DNA of 21,175 bases from Lachnospiraceae bacterium (lineage in GTDB: Bacteria > Bacillota_A > Clostridia > Lachnospirales > Lachnospiraceae). This document shows positions 7,122 to 15,361 of the stretch, one piece after another. The translations under genes and the position numbers were made by a program. A model generated the notes under the pieces. The model saw only the letters and a program-made list of their open reading frames with translations, did no database searches and had not been told where the DNA came from. Position 1 is the first letter of the stretch. Each line of letters opens with the position of its first letter. The DNA lies in contig JAFZKM010000089.1 in NCBI GenBank assembly GCA_017553665.1, positions 1 to 21,175 on the forward strand. Direction: 5' to 3'.

Positions 7122-8078
7122 ATGGCCGGATCCACATTCGGAAAGAATTTCAGTATAACATCCTGGGTCGAGACCGGCGGGAACGGCATAGGAGTCGTGA
7201 TCGACGGAGTACCCGCGGGACTCGCGCTCGGAGAGAATGATATCCAGGCGTACATGAACCGCAGGAGACCGACCGCGGCGTGCCTGTTCACCAGACGCCA
7301 TGAGAATGATTTTGTGACAGTCAATTCGGGCCTGGAGGACGGCGTGACGAACGGTACTCCGATGGCCATGACTATCATAAATTCGGCGATCAAATACAAG
7401 TCCGCGAGACGCGTGACAGACCGTGACAACGCGTCGCGTACCGCGGCCGGAGCCGTAGCCACGGCGATCCTCGGGAAGCTCGGCATCACGTTCTGCTCTT
7501 ATGTAAGGTCGATAGGACCTGTTTCGATAAAGTACGGCAACTGCTCTCTGGATGACCTGAAGAACAGCCCCGTGAACATGCCTGACGCTGAGGCGTCGGA
7601 GAAGGCGGTTGAGTATTTAAAGGAGATTGCGGCAGAGAAGAAAACGGCCGGCGGCGTGATCGAGATCATCATTACCGGAGTGCCCGCAGGCATCGGACAG
7701 CCCTTCTTTGACAAGCTTGACGCGCGGCTCGCGGCTGCGGTCATGTCGATAGACCGGGCTAAGGGCGTGGAGTTCGGCGACGGCTTCTCAGCCACGGACA
7801 GCGAACGCTCCGGCGGAATAACCGCAGGACTTTCGGACAGCTCGGAGATCGTGCTGCGTGTCTCTTTCGCTCCGACACCGCTTGCGAGCTCTGTACTGAG
7901 CGCAGTGGACTGTGAAGGCAATGATAAGGAGATCGAGGTCGCGGACGGAGCGGAGATCACCACGGTTCCGCGCACGGTGGTAGTGGCAGAGTCGATGGCG
8001 GCTGCTGCGCTGCTCGATCTGCTTTTTGAGAATATGCATTCAAAGCTTGATGATATTGCGGGGTTTTACGGGAAATGA
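7122..8078 (+). CDS. Chorismate synthase-like protein lacking catalytic motifs (probable pseudoenzyme)
   Basis: The 318-residue product aligns with AroC over its whole length. It keeps MAGSTFGK at the start, VVIDGVPAGL, NRRRP at 46-50, GVPAGIGQPFFDKLDA, VMSIDRAKGVEFGDGF, SGGI and the VAESMAAAALLDLL end. All three functional signatures are damaged. The first (G-E-S-H-G) reads V-E-T-G-G, with G19 at the invariant histidine. The segment with RPGHADY and GGGRSS is missing, about 20-25 residues between N87 and R101. The RHDPC motif near 277 is replaced by AEITT. These parts bind FMN and EPSP and supply the catalytic histidines, so chorismate synthesis is very unlikely. The frame is intact with neighbour-like codon use, which argues for a retained new role. 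The family norm is about 350-390 residues. Start: GGAG at 7113-7116, 5 nt before the ATG. Confidence 0.85.
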   Translation: MAGSTFGKNFSITSWVETGGNGIGVVIDGVPAGLALGENDIQAYMNRRRPTAACLFTRRHENDFVTVNSGLEDGVTNGTPMAMTIINSAIKYKSARRVTDRDNASRTAAGAVATAILGKLGITFCSYVRSIGPVSIKYGNCSLDDLKNSPVNMPDAEASEKAVEYLKEIAAEKKTAGGVIEIIITGVPAGIGQPFFDKLDARLAAAVMSIDRAKGVEFGDGFSATDSERSGGITAGLSDSSEIVLRVSFAPTPLASSVLSAVDCEGNDKEIEVADGAEITTVPRTVVVAESMAAAALLDLLFENMHSKLDDIAGFYGK

Positions 8079-8128
8079 GACTTTTTGCAGACCTGACGCT
8101 GTGAGCCGAAGGCCGGAAGGAGAAGGCT

Positions 8129-9538
8129 GTGGGAAAGCTGATCGCTACAATTAAATACGGCTCGGCGAAGACCAGACTGTTTCTTCTGGCGGTATTTCTG
8201 CTGGTGGCCGGAGGTCTGGCGCTCGCGATCTACGGAGGTATCTCGTATGAGCTCTGGGCACTCGCGGTAGGCGCGCTCTCGATCATTGTAGGCCTCATGA
8301 TGGTTTTCCTCGCGAATTTCGTTACGCAGGATGTTGATGAGGATGACGAAGATGACGAGGACGAGAGGCCCAGGGCTTCGAAGTCCGGAGCACGCCGCGG
8401 GAGCGCGACGGACGACGATGATACCGGGGAACGCCGTACGCGCGTCAGGAAGCGCAAGGAAGAGGTAGGCGGCGACTCGAAGATCGTAAGCATTGAATAC
8501 GACGAAGAGGAAGAATACGATCCCGCCGGAGAAGGCGATAAAGCCGGCAGGGAGTATGATCCTTTCAATACCGGCACTGATGAGGACGACGAAGAGGAAG
8601 AAAGCGGCGGATGGCTCGGGAGACTGTTCGGAAGACGCAGCCGGCGCGGGAAGAAGCGCAAAGGACGTAAGGACGGCGGTAAGGAACGCGGTGTAAAGAA
8701 GCCGGGTGAGTCCGGCGGCGACAGCGCTTCCGGGAACGCAGACGGCAGATCCGCGCGCGAGTCAAAAGAGCAGATCGAACGTGAGAAGCGCGCGAGCAGA
8801 GAGCTCAGGGACTCAAACGAGCAGATAGCCAATTATACACCGGTCGTTTACAGACAGCTGCTCCACAGGTATAAGGTCAAAAAGGACTATATCCCGATCG
8901 TGATCGACGAGTCGAGGAAGTTTGATACGGCGCGTACTCCGGCTCTTTGCTGGATGAAGAAGAAGATAGTCTATTTCCTTCTGATGGAGGGCAACGAAAG
9001 AGTCGAGAGCATGCCTCTGGACAAGTTCCTGTACGTTACATACAAATCCGAAGTGAAAGAGGAGAATCTCGACGCTTATAACCGCATCAGGAACGATATG
9101 GGCGTTTATGAGCAGTTTGAGGACGTGATGCCGACATTCAATTCGTTCACGAATCGCATGGGCATCACGAATTACACAAAGAACCAGTACGTGCTCGGCG
9201 GAACCGTAGCCGTGACTCCCAGGTCCATGAGGGCGCTGAGGGCAAAGTACAGGTTCAACATGCACATTTACGATTCGCTGAACATCGAGGGAGAGCACAG
9301 CATTTACTTCAAGCGCGCGTTTGAAGCGAGACTGCTCTGGATAGATCAGGTCATCGGACAGCAGGAATATCAGAATGTGATCGGCGCGATCCTTCAGCAG
9401 ATGGTTGACGACCCGTCGATGTCCAGATACGATTGTCTTGACGCCCTGGAACAGATGGTACACAACAGGCTCATCACCGATGAATACGCCGATTATTACA
9501 TGCAGCAGAGGCAGCGGCGCGATAAGGGCAAAAGATGA
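8129..9538 (+). CDS. Uncharacterised two-helix membrane protein with acidic linker and conserved-looking C-terminal domain
   Basis: I do not recognise this 469-residue protein. It starts with GTG at 8129 behind an AAGGAGAAGG sequence. Two hydrophobic helices (about 16-36 and 42-64) form a hairpin, so both ends are probably cytoplasmic. A long disordered linker follows (about 67-225), first Asp/Glu-rich (DEDDEDDEDE), later Lys/Arg/Gly-rich, and then Glu/Arg-rich. The last ~235 residues look globular, mixed alpha/beta, with motifs such as YIPIVIDESRKF, TPALCWMKKKIVYFLLMEG and YVLGGTVAVTPRSM. No enzyme signature is visible. It follows the AroC-like gene by 50 nt and overlaps the frame of the next small gene as ATGA, so it probably belongs to the same operon. 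Confidence 0.85.
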   Translation: MGKLIATIKYGSAKTRLFLLAVFLLVAGGLALAIYGGISYELWALAVGALSIIVGLMMVFLANFVTQDVDEDDEDDEDERPRASKSGARRGSATDDDDTGERRTRVRKRKEEVGGDSKIVSIEYDEEEEYDPAGEGDKAGREYDPFNTGTDEDDEEEESGGWLGRLFGRRSRRGKKRKGRKDGGKERGVKKPGESGGDSASGNADGRSARESKEQIEREKRASRELRDSNEQIANYTPVVYRQLLHRYKVKKDYIPIVIDESRKFDTARTPALCWMKKKIVYFLLMEGNERVESMPLDKFLYVTYKSEVKEENLDAYNRIRNDMGVYEQFEDVMPTFNSFTNRMGITNYTKNQYVLGGTVAVTPRSMRALRAKYRFNMHIYDSLNIEGEHSIYFKRAFEARLLWIDQVIGQQEYQNVIGAILQQMVDDPSMSRYDCLDALEQMVHNRLITDEYADYYMQQRQRRDKGKR

Positions 9539-9603
9539 GCTTAACGAATAAAAGTGCGCGATGGACGGCGGTACGATCGCCGGAGCGCGGAACGGAGAAG
9601 ATT

Positions 9604-9864
9604 ATGGAAGAGCAGAGAGCGAACGGCGGCGAGCCGCAGATCCCGCAGGTACTTGCGGATTTCCTTGACGCGGAGACCGTGGAGGAGAAGCACCGCATCC
9701 TGGAGGAGCACGCGGGCGAGGTGGACGAGCATATGGTGCTCAACATGGAGATCTCGCTGGATATTGTTTCGGACGGCAAACAGAGCCTCGATGACAGGAT
9801 AGGGTACATACTGTACTACCTGAGAACGAGGAGCAGGTTTGAGGGCACGAGACTGAGATTCTGA
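9604..9864 (+). CDS. Small uncharacterised acidic protein
   Basis: This 86-residue protein is not recognised. It is acidic and mostly helical (ADFLDAETVEEKHRILEEH), with a basic end (LRTRSRFEGTRLRF), and has no membrane segment. The same frame is open from an ATG at 9535 that overlaps the preceding stop as ATGA and would give 109 residues. I prefer 9604 because GGAG at 9594-9597 sits 6 nt before it, whereas only a weak site precedes 9535, and the extra N-terminal residues look non-conserved in character. A strong terminator starts 13 nt after the stop, so it is the last gene of its operon. Tight linkage suggests it works with the membrane protein upstream. Confidence 0.7.
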   Translation: MEEQRANGGEPQIPQVLADFLDAETVEEKHRILEEHAGEVDEHMVLNMEISLDIVSDGKQSLDDRIGYILYYLRTRSRFEGTRLRF

Positions 9865-9877
9865 TGAATAACGGGTT

Positions 9878-9918
9878 AAAGACGGGAACGGATCGATTTG
9901 CAACCGTTCCCGTCTTTT
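9878..9918 (+). terminator. Strong Rho-independent terminator
   Basis: A perfect 14-bp stem (9878-9891 with 9904-9917, core GACGGGAACGG) closes a 12-nt loop and ends in a TTTT run. It terminates the run of genes ending at 9864. The promoter of the next gene overlaps it. Confidence 0.92.
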
Positions 9919-9926
9919 GGTACAAT
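9898..9926 (+). promoter_or_regulatory. Sigma-A promoter of the ABC-F operon, embedded in the preceding terminator
   Basis: TTGCAA (9898-9903) and TACAAT (9921-9926) are 17 bp apart. The -35 box lies in the terminator loop, and the whole 3' arm of the stem forms the spacer. Transcription would begin near 9933, giving a leader of only about 13 nt that begins at the CGGAGG ribosome site. Confidence 0.65.
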
Positions 9927-9945
9927 AGCCCTCGGAGGTTTTCCT

Positions 9946-11922
9946 ATGGTTCTTTCATGTTCAAATATTTGTAAATCCTTCGGTACCGACGTGATCCTCG
10001 ACAATGTCAGCTTCCATGTGAACGAGCATGAGAAGGCCGCGATCGTCGGGATCAACGGTGCCGGTAAATCTACATTGCTTAAGATAATAGTCGGTGAACT
10101 GAGCGCCGACTCGGGTTCCGTAGTGATAGCGAAGAGCACCACGGTCGGATATCTTTCGCAGCAGCAGGACCTCACCCCCGGCAATACGATCTGGGAAGAG
10201 GTTCTCTCGGTCAAGGCCGACATCCTCGCCACCGAGGAGAATATCCGCAGGCTCGAGCACCATATGAAGGAAGTCGAGGGCGGGGAACTCGAGACTCTCC
10301 TGAAGCAGTACACACAGCTCACGCACCGCTTTGAGAATGAGAACGGCTACGCGGTAAAGTCCGAAGTCACCGGAGTATTGAAGGGTCTCGGCTTTTCCGA
10401 GGAGGATTTCGGGATGAAGGTCGAGACGCTCTCAGGCGGCCAGAAGACGCGCGTGGCTCTTTCAAAGCTGCTCCTTCGCACGCCCGACATCATCATGCTC
10501 GACGAGCCCACGAACCATCTCGATCTCGAATCGATACGATGGCTCGAAGGCTTCTTAAGCTCATATAAGGGCGCCGTTATCCTCGTGGCCCATGACCGCT
10601 ACTTCCTCGACAAGATCGTCACGAAGGTCGTGGAGATCGAGAACACGCACGCCGAGACCTTTATGGGCAATTACACGACCTATTCCGAGAAGAAGCAGGC
10701 CGAGCGCTACGCGCAGTACCGCGCCTACATGAACCAGCAGCGCGAGATAAAGCACCAGGAGAAGGTCATCGAGACGCTCCGTTCCTACAACCGCGAGAAA
10801 TCGATCAAGCGCGCGGAATCCCGCGAGAAGATGCTGAACAAGATCGAGCGCGTTGACAAACCCATTGAGCTGAATGATAAGATGAACATCATCCTCGAGC
10901 CGAACATCCAGAGCGGCAATGACGTCCTCACGGTAAAGCATCTCTCGAAGGGCTTTGACGGAGTGACACTCTTCGACGATGTGAATTTCGAGGTAAAGCG
11001 CGGCGACCGCATCGCGATAATAGGCAATAACGGCACAGGCAAGACCACGATGCTCAAGATCATCAACGGCATCCTTCCGCCCGATTCCGGCGAATACAAG
11101 CCTGGCGCGAAGGTTTACATCGGATACTACGATCAGGAACATCACGTGCTCGATCCCGCGAAGTCCATTTTCGACGAGATACAGAGCACCTATCCCGACA
11201 TTGACAATACGCGCGTGAGAAATCTGCTCGCTGCCTTCCTGTTCACGGGGGACGACGTATTTAAGCTGATCGGCGACCTTTCTGGCGGTGAAAAGGCCCG
11301 CGTTTCGCTCGCGAAGCTCATGCTCTCCGACGCGAATTTCCTGATCCTCGATGAGCCCACGAACCATCTTGACATTGTCTCGAAAGAAATACTCGAACAG
11401 GCCGTGGCGTCCTACACCGGCACCGTGGTCTACGTATCCCATGACCGCTACTTCATCAACAAGACCGCAACCAGGGTATTTGAACTGACGGACAAGCGCC
11501 TCGTACAGTACGAAGGCAATTATGACTATTACCTCGACAAACGCGACGCGGTGATGAACGCGGCCTATGCGACCGGCAGCGGCCGTGCCGTGGTAAATAC
11601 GGCACCTTCGAAGAGCGGATCAGCCTCAGCCGCGGATACAGCATCGTCAAAGAATGACTGGGAGACACAGAAAAAACTGGCAGCGGCCAGACGCAAACTG
11701 GAGAACGATTTTGCGGCGTGTGAGAAAGAGATAAACGCGCTCGAAGCGCGAAACACCGAGATCGACGCTCTGTTCGAAGATCCGGATATTGCCACGAATT
11801 CTGTCCGCTTAAGAGAGCTGACCGAAGAAAAGTCTGCTAACGAAGCGAAGCTCGAAGAACTGATGCAGACATGGGAGGATTTGTATGAGAAGCTTAATGA
11901 CACTGGTAGTTCCGTGTTATAA
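9946..11922 (+). CDS. ABC-F family ATP-binding protein
   Basis: The 658-residue protein has two ABC ATPase domains and no membrane segment, the ABC-F plan of ribosome-associated factors (Uup, EttA, YdiF-like). Walker A motifs are GINGAGKS (35-42) and GNNGTGKT in the second half. Signature motifs are LSGGQKT and LSGGEKA, and both Walker B regions read LDEPTNHLD. A charged linker between the domains carries the region that contacts P-site tRNA in this family. A Glu/Lys-rich coiled coil forms the C-terminal ~80 residues after a Ser/Ala-rich hinge. The ATG at 9946 follows CGGAGG (9933-9938). Members relieve stalled ribosomes or protect against ribosome-targeting antibiotics; nothing here marks it specifically as a resistance factor. 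It overlaps the next gene by 38 nt. Confidence 0.93.
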   Translation: MVLSCSNICKSFGTDVILDNVSFHVNEHEKAAIVGINGAGKSTLLKIIVGELSADSGSVVIAKSTTVGYLSQQQDLTPGNTIWEEVLSVKADILATEENIRRLEHHMKEVEGGELETLLKQYTQLTHRFENENGYAVKSEVTGVLKGLGFSEEDFGMKVETLSGGQKTRVALSKLLLRTPDIIMLDEPTNHLDLESIRWLEGFLSSYKGAVILVAHDRYFLDKIVTKVVEIENTHAETFMGNYTTYSEKKQAERYAQYRAYMNQQREIKHQEKVIETLRSYNREKSIKRAESREKMLNKIERVDKPIELNDKMNIILEPNIQSGNDVLTVKHLSKGFDGVTLFDDVNFEVKRGDRIAIIGNNGTGKTTMLKIINGILPPDSGEYKPGAKVYIGYYDQEHHVLDPAKSIFDEIQSTYPDIDNTRVRNLLAAFLFTGDDVFKLIGDLSGGEKARVSLAKLMLSDANFLILDEPTNHLDIVSKEILEQAVASYTGTVVYVSHDRYFINKTATRVFELTDKRLVQYEGNYDYYLDKRDAVMNAAYATGSGRAVVNTAPSKSGSASAADTASSKNDWETQKKLAAARRKLENDFAACEKEINALEARNTEIDALFEDPDIATNSVRLRELTEEKSANEAKLEELMQTWEDLYEKLNDTGSSVL

Positions 11923-12910
11923 CGAGGAAAAGGCGCTGCCGCTGTTTATGGAGGCCGTTGCCCCTGTCAGAAAGGCGCTCGCCGAAGGCAGATATGTCAC
12001 TCCGTCCGGTGAGACACTTGAATATGAACCCTGCGACACCGAGATAGTATTTGCCGACGACGGATCCGCAGACTGCACATTGAAGCTCCTCCGCAGCTTC
12101 CACGAGACCGATCCGGGCGTGCGCTACGTATCCTTCTCGAGGAACTTCGGCAAGGAAGCCGGCATATACGCGGGCCTTAAAGAAGCAAAGGGCGATTATG
12201 TTGTCCTGCTCGACGCGGACCTTCAGCATCCTGTAGAGAGCATTCCTGGGATGTACAGGACGCTTACGACCGAGAAGATCGCTTTCCCCGATGAAAAAAG
12301 CACCGTCCGCGGAGGCTACGATTCGGTCGCGATGTACAGGAATAAAAGAAAAAGCGACGGAAAGATCCGCGCTTTCTTCTCGAAATGCTTCTTCAGACTG
12401 ATCAACCGTCTCTCGGGCCTCAGCCTGGTGGACGGCGCTACCGATTTCCGCATGATGACGCGGCAGATGGTGGATTCCGTGCTCGAAATGAATGAATACA
12501 ACCGTTTTACAAAAGGCATATTCAACTGGGTCGGCTACAACACCAAATGGATGCCCTACGATGACGCCGAGCGCTGCGCGGGCGATTCCAAGTGGACCAC
12601 CGCGGGGCTTATCCGCTACGGCTTCGAAGGCATATTCGCCTTCTCCACGAAGCCTCTGACCATCGCCTTCGGGCTGGGCCTGCTGCTCTGCATCCTCGCC
12701 GTGATCTATGCAGTCTACACCGTCATCAGCACCTTAGTCTTCGGTAATCCCGTCGACGGCTATCCTTCGCTGTTTACGATGATACTGCTCTTCGGCGGAA
12801 TACAATTGCTGTTCCTGGGTTTCCTCGGTCAGTACATGTCGAGGATGTATCTGGAAACCAAGAAGAGACCGATCTATATCCTGAAAGAGACGAGTGAGGA
12901 AAAGAATTGA
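11885..12910 (+). CDS. Family 2 glycosyltransferase, polyprenyl-phosphate type (GtrB/DPM1-like)
   Basis: The 341-residue protein has a GT-A catalytic domain (about 3-250) followed by two membrane helices (about 257-282 and 295-316), the layout of bactoprenyl-phosphate glycosyltransferases that move a sugar from a nucleotide donor onto undecaprenyl phosphate at the inner face of the membrane. Motifs are VVPCYNEE (8-15), FADDGSAD (56-63), FSRNFGKEAGI (84-94) and the metal-binding DAD (110-112) in LLDADLQHP. The acceptor region shows GATDFRMM (184-191). Two extra loops are present relative to short homologues, at about 34-50 and 129-158. The start at 11885 has GGGAGG 6 nt upstream, inside the end of the ABC-F gene. 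The sugar and final polymer are unknown. Confidence 0.92.
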   Translation: MRSLMTLVVPCYNEEKALPLFMEAVAPVRKALAEGRYVTPSGETLEYEPCDTEIVFADDGSADCTLKLLRSFHETDPGVRYVSFSRNFGKEAGIYAGLKEAKGDYVVLLDADLQHPVESIPGMYRTLTTEKIAFPDEKSTVRGGYDSVAMYRNKRKSDGKIRAFFSKCFFRLINRLSGLSLVDGATDFRMMTRQMVDSVLEMNEYNRFTKGIFNWVGYNTKWMPYDDAERCAGDSKWTTAGLIRYGFEGIFAFSTKPLTIAFGLGLLLCILAVIYAVYTVISTLVFGNPVDGYPSLFTMILLFGGIQLLFLGFLGQYMSRMYLETKKRPIYILKETSEEKN

Positions 12911-13896
12911 ATCCTATCGGTAATAATCTCACAAAGAAGCGTCCGCTTAAGGAAAGGGACGCGGAGCTTGACGCGATGTTTTTCGCGCAGACGGAAAAAT
13001 ATGAGGGCATCGTTACGCATTTTTCTTCTGAGGATGAAGTGGCGCTCCCCGAGCGATATACCTGGAGCAACAAAGGCAGCTACGGAAAGCTGCTGATAAT
13101 TGCAGCGAACAGGGGCTGTTCGGGGGCGGGGTATCTCACCGCGCATTCCGCGTTCATGGCGGGCTGCGGCATGGTGAAAGTACTGACCTGCGAGGATACC
13201 GCGAGACTGCTCAATCAGATGCAGCCTGAGGCGATGACGGGGATACTGTTTGCGGAGGACGGCGGCTTTGACGGGGAAGTGCTTGAAGCGGGGCTGGACT
13301 GGGCCGATACGATACTGATCGGGCCGGGGCTCGGAACCGGCGAGGCGGCGAAGGAAGTACTGCGGAAGGTGCTTGCAGCCGGGAAAAAGGCCGTGGTGGA
13401 CGCCGACGCGCTGAATATCATCGCGGAGACGGTGACATGCCAGGATCGGAAGGAGAGGGCGGCCGCGATCGCGAAGCTCTTTACCGCGCCTGCGGTGCTC
13501 ACTCCGCATATCGGGGAACTGAGCAGGCTTACGGGCCTTGAAACGGCTGAATTAAAGGCCTGCATATTTGACACGGCCTATGAATACACTTATAATAATA
13601 TATTAACATATGTCTGCAAGGACGCCCGCACGGTTATCGCGTCCGGAGGGCATCTGCATTACAACACTAACGGCAATTCCGGCATGGCGACAGCCGGCTC
13701 GGGAGATGTGCTCGCGGGCCTGATCGCGGGCCTTATGGCAGCGGGGCTCGAGCCTTACGAAGCGGCGCGCAGCGGAGTATATATCCATGCGGCGGCGGGC
13801 GATGAGGCTGCGGAGAAGAGCTGCGAGGACTGCATCACTGCCGGTGACATTGCGAATAACCTTCCCGTCTGCATCAGCAGGCTCAGGAAGAGATAA
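12907..13896 (+). CDS. nnrD: ADP/ATP-dependent NAD(P)H-hydrate dehydratase (stand-alone YjeF C-terminal domain)
   Basis: This enzyme repairs damaged NADH/NADPH hydrates by nucleotide-dependent dehydration. The carbohydrate-kinase-like domain spans about 47-328. Motifs are GSYGKLLIIA (57-66), GPGLG (139-143), DADALN (165-170), TPHIGE (199-204) and the nucleotide-binding GNSGMATAGSGD (256-267). The epimerase domain often fused in YjeF proteins is absent, so NnrE must be encoded elsewhere. The start given is TTG at 12907, overlapping the preceding TGA as TTGA, with TGAGGA at 12895-12900. An ATG at 12976 with GGAG 9 nt upstream is a real alternative and gives 306 residues. With the TTG start there is an extra charged N-terminal segment of ~45 residues. 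The enzyme identity does not depend on the start choice. Confidence 0.9.
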   Translation: MNPIGNNLTKKRPLKERDAELDAMFFAQTEKYEGIVTHFSSEDEVALPERYTWSNKGSYGKLLIIAANRGCSGAGYLTAHSAFMAGCGMVKVLTCEDTARLLNQMQPEAMTGILFAEDGGFDGEVLEAGLDWADTILIGPGLGTGEAAKEVLRKVLAAGKKAVVDADALNIIAETVTCQDRKERAAAIAKLFTAPAVLTPHIGELSRLTGLETAELKACIFDTAYEYTYNNILTYVCKDARTVIASGGHLHYNTNGNSGMATAGSGDVLAGLIAGLMAAGLEPYEAARSGVYIHAAAGDEAAEKSCEDCITAGDIANNLPVCISRLRKR

Positions 13897-13916
13897 ACGG
13901 AGGATCACACACTATT

Positions 13917-15278
13917 ATGGACGGACACCCGTGGCTGGGGATAATCATCATTGCTGCGCTTACGATCATTGCGTATTTCCTTGAGCTGGCCAAGGCTTCC
14001 TTTGAGAACCTGAGCTACAACACATTGGAGAAGATGGCCGATGACGACGAGGAGGATCCGGAGCATGCCGCGATCGCGAAGGCTGCGCTCGAGTTTGTGG
14101 ACAATAAAGAGCGCGCGTTCCTTAACGCGGTCAGGGCAGGCATGGGCATCGCGCTCATCGGAGACGGTATGGCGTTTGTGCGGCATATTGTCGGAGCGCT
14201 TTACGACGCCGCGTACGACCGGCACGGGAGTGAGTTCCTTCCCGTGTTATATGTGATCCTCGCGATAATCGTGTTCATTTACCTCGTGGTGCTGCTTTCG
14301 CACATCATTCCCGACCGTTTGGGCAGTCTTAAGGCCGAGAAGCATTTCTTCAGGCTGTTCGGTCTGATGAAGATGATCACGGTGTTTCTGGCGCCGATAG
14401 GTACCTGCCTCGAGGTGGGATGTCATATTCTTCTGAAGATCGTCGGCGTCGATTCGGATGCCGAGGATATCGTTACTGAAGACGAGATCATTTCCATGGT
14501 CAATGAGTCCCAGGAACAGGGCGTCTTAGAGGCCGAGGAAGCCGAGATGATCTCGAATATCATCGAGTTTGACGAGAAGCAGACGCGCGACATCATGACG
14601 CACAGGACGAAGATCGTGGCGGTCGATTCCGAGATGGATATCGAGAGCGCGATGAAGTTCATGGCGCGCCAGAGCTTTTCGAGATTCCCGCTTTTTACGG
14701 GCGACATTGACAATATTGTCGGAGTCATCCACCTGAAGGACGTGGTGAAGTGCTACGCCGGCAATAACTATAAAAACCGCACGCTGCTCGATATCTCGCG
14801 CAAGCCTCTGATGGTGCCCGATACGCTGAATATCGACGATCTGTTCCACGAGATGCAGAACAAGAACGTGCACATGGCGATCGTGATCGATGAGTACGGA
14901 CAGACCGCAGGTATCGTCGCGATGGAGGATATCCTCGAGGAGATCGTCGGCAATATACAGGACGAATTCGATAACGAGGAGCAGCTGATAAAAAAGTGCA
15001 ACGATACCATCTGGATCGTACTCGGCGAGACTCATCTCGATGAGCTGAGTGAGGCTGTCGGAGTCGAGCCCGATGACGATGATATGGATAATTTCGATAC
15101 CCTGAACGGTCTGCTGATATCGATCCTCGGCAGGATCCCCGCCGACGATGAGAAGGCGACGGTAGAGTATAACGGCTACCGCTTTGATATCCTGGAGACC
15201 AAGCGCAAGATGATCAGAAAAGTCAGAGTGACCAAGCTTGAGCCGTCCGAGGAAAAAGAAGAAAAGGAAGAAAACTGA
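13917..15278 (+). CDS. CNNM/CorC (HlyC-like) membrane protein with CBS domains
   Basis: The 453-residue protein has an N-terminal CNNM (DUF21) membrane domain (about 5-178) with hydrophobic segments near 7-22, 71-95, 107-131 and 148-176. A CBS-domain pair follows (about 225-350, including RFPLFTGDIDNIVGVIHLKDV and AIVIDEYGQTAGIVAMEDILEEIVG), then a CorC_HlyC domain (about 358-443) and a charged tail. Members act in Mg2+/Co2+ transport or resistance, often as exporters gated by nucleotide-bound CBS domains; older 'hemolysin' labels are misleading. The membrane motif that usually reads E-x-x-P-K is H-I-I-P-D here (129-133), a notable divergence. GGAGG at 13899-13903 is 13 nt from the ATG, longer than normal. 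It is the last gene of the operon. Confidence 0.9.
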   Translation: MDGHPWLGIIIIAALTIIAYFLELAKASFENLSYNTLEKMADDDEEDPEHAAIAKAALEFVDNKERAFLNAVRAGMGIALIGDGMAFVRHIVGALYDAAYDRHGSEFLPVLYVILAIIVFIYLVVLLSHIIPDRLGSLKAEKHFFRLFGLMKMITVFLAPIGTCLEVGCHILLKIVGVDSDAEDIVTEDEIISMVNESQEQGVLEAEEAEMISNIIEFDEKQTRDIMTHRTKIVAVDSEMDIESAMKFMARQSFSRFPLFTGDIDNIVGVIHLKDVVKCYAGNNYKNRTLLDISRKPLMVPDTLNIDDLFHEMQNKNVHMAIVIDEYGQTAGIVAMEDILEEIVGNIQDEFDNEEQLIKKCNDTIWIVLGETHLDELSEAVGVEPDDDDMDNFDTLNGLLISILGRIPADDEKATVEYNGYRFDILETKRKMIRKVRVTKLEPSEEKEEKEEN

Positions 15279-15286
15279 TCTTTAGA

Positions 15287-15324
15287 TAGCAAAAAGCAAG
15301 CTCGGGGGAGCTTGCTTTTTGCTA
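15287..15324 (+). terminator. Terminator after the CNNM/CorC gene
   Basis: A perfect 17-bp stem (TAGCAAAAAGCAAGCTC at 15287-15303 with 15308-15324) closes a GGGG loop. The A and T runs lie inside the stem, so the hairpin could act on either strand. It begins 8 nt after the stop codon. Confidence 0.9.
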
Positions 15325-15361
15325 GTAACAATCAACAAAAGGATTAAAAGTTACTTATGCG

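Noticed and set aside
7122..8078. Calling the AroC-like gene a functional chorismate synthase or a frameshifted pseudogene
   Set aside because: All three catalytic signatures are missing, so function as AroC is unlikely. The frame is continuous with a good start and stop, so it is not a broken gene either.
8230..8832. Minus-strand 200-codon ORF rich in serine
   Set aside because: Its Ser runs are the reverse complement of the Asp/Glu-rich linker codons of the membrane protein gene; there is no independent coding support.
10561..11442. Minus-strand 293-codon ORF
   Set aside because: It lies entirely antisense within the ABC-F gene, whose two ATPase domains are intact, and its residues show the composition of a reverse-strand shadow.
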